A stretch of 5,448 bases of DNA from Anaerolineales bacterium (GTDB lineage Bacteria > Chloroflexota > Anaerolineae > Anaerolineales > E44-bin32): contig DAOUTT010000164.1 of the NCBI GenBank assembly GCA_030668545.1, positions 1 to 5,448 on the forward strand. Direction: 5' to 3'. This document shows positions 4,711 to 5,448 of the stretch, piece after piece; positions within the stretch are counted from its first letter, which is position 1, and each line of letters starts with the position of its first letter. The position numbers and the translations under genes are program-made. Under the pieces are notes generated by a model. That model did not search any database and had not been told where the DNA came from. It was given only the letters and a program-made list of their open reading frames with translations.

Positions 4711-5448
4711 AACGGCTGCACGGTCGATTTGATCTTCGGAGGTGTATGGCAGTGCTTCAACAAACTGAATATGTCTGGGCTTCTTGTACGCAGCAATTCG
4801 CGCTGTAACTGCCTCGACCACTTCCGTATCGGTCAACGTCTTCCCCGGTTTTAATTCAACCACAGCCTTTACCGTTTCACCCCAGGTCTCATCGGGAACT
4901 CCGATGACACACACGGCGCTAACCTGTGGTAACGATGCGATGGCGAACTCCACTTCGGCCGGGTAAACATTCTCTCCGCCCGACTTGATCAGATCCTTCT
5001 CTGGTTTGCGACCTAGGTAGTAGAGGTAGCCTTCCTCATCGAAGCGTCCCAGATCGCCAGTATGGTGCCATCCATGGCGGGATGTGTACAAATTCGCATC
5101 CTCATCACGCCAGTAGCCCCGAAAGACCAGCGGGCCTTGAACGACGATCTCCCCCGGCGTGCCTATGGGCACTTCAGCGCCGTTCTCGTCAAAGCAGCGC
5201 ACCTCAGCTCCAGGCAGAGGTTTGCCCGCCGCACCTGGTTTCTCCCGCACATCGATCAATGTGACAACTCCGGAGGTCTCGGATTGACCAAAACCAGTCC
5301 AGAAACTCGCCCCGCTTTCCACAAGTAAGCGTTGGATCATCTCGGGGGCATCGAGCCCCAAGACATAGCGCAGCGAATCCCACGTGGCGTTGGTCGCTTC
5401 ACGCGCCTCCAGCAAGGTCGCCAACACGGGAGGGAAGCTGGCCAGTAA
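4690..5448 (-). CDS. AMP-forming acyl-CoA ligase, C-terminal half (cut by window edge)
   Basis: This is a member of the ANL superfamily (acyl-CoA synthetase, luciferase, NRPS adenylation). Such enzymes activate a carboxylic acid with ATP to an acyl-AMP and pass it to CoA. The frame is open to the window edge, so the start lies outside; 252 residues are visible. They show the adenine-binding A5 motif TGFGQSET (5298-5275), the A7 ribose-binding aspartate in HHTGDLGRFDEEGYLYYLGR (TGD at 5061-5053), and the hinge and A8 region GRKPEKDLIKSGGENVYPAE, then the mobile C-terminal domain with IGVPDETWGETVKAVV. At the end, LPYTSEDQIDRAAVKK stands where A10 normally reads PxTxxGKxxR; Gln (4731-4729) replaces the catalytic lysine. 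The substrate cannot be told from this half. The stop lies 39 bases from the stop of convergent fabH; upstream partners are outside the window. Family assignment is secure, specific function is not. Confidence 0.88.
   Translation of the reverse strand, partial: LLASFPPVLATLLEAREATNATWDSLRYVLGLDAPEMIQRLLVESGASFWTGFGQSETSGVVTLIDVREKPGAAGKPLPGAEVRCFDENGAEVPIGTPGEIVVQGPLVFRGYWRDEDANLYTSRHGWHHTGDLGRFDEEGYLYYLGRKPEKDLIKSGGENVYPAEVEFAIASLPQVSAVCVIGVPDETWGETVKAVVELKPGKTLTDTEVVEAVTARIAAYKKPRHIQFVEALPYTSEDQIDRAAVKKTYGE

Noticed and set aside
1..5448. CRISPR arrays, tRNA or rRNA genes, defence or toxin-antitoxin genes
   Set aside because: No regularly spaced direct repeats, cloverleaf pattern or such protein families were seen on either strand.

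Overview
The window reads as an ordinary bacterial chromosome segment carrying four protein genes. On the minus strand, positions 1-2919 hold part of an F-type ATP synthase operon in the transcription order atpA, atpG, atpD; atpD runs off the left edge after 97 codons. On the plus strand, 3493-4650 holds fabH, a beta-ketoacyl-ACP synthase III. On the minus strand, 4690-5448 holds the C-terminal half of an AMP-forming acyl-CoA ligase, cut by the right edge. The protein styles (for example the gamma N-terminus with QVTRALQAVSASRLRKA) and short palindromic intergenic repeats suggest a Chloroflexota-like (Anaerolineae-type) bacterium. This is an impression from memory, not a search result, and should be held loosely.

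atpA and fabH are transcribed divergently from a 573-base gene-free region (2920-3492). Reading from the atpA side, it holds a Shine-Dalgarno site inside a potential hairpin, a leader of about 160 nt, a good sigma70-type promoter on the minus strand (TGGACA, 17 bp, TATTAT), a roughly 170-bp imperfect inverted repeat, an operator-like palindrome just upstream of fabH, and the fabH ribosome binding site. fabH and the ligase gene converge, with 39 bases between their stop codons. A weak terminator-like hairpin with a T run overlaps the end of the ligase gene.

Functionally, atpA, atpG and atpD encode the alpha, gamma and beta subunits of the catalytic F1 head. FabH starts each fatty acid chain. 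The ligase would activate a carboxylic acid with ATP and CoA. The last two could be linked through lipid metabolism, but they are not in one operon.

No previously undescribed multi-gene system is visible. The points worth a second look are an approximately 50-residue insertion in AtpA, an ATP synthase cluster that starts at atpA with no atpF or atpH before it, a 57-residue basic/amphipathic tail on FabH, the operator-like palindrome and larger inverted repeat between the divergent genes, and a ligase that lacks the usual A10 lysine.
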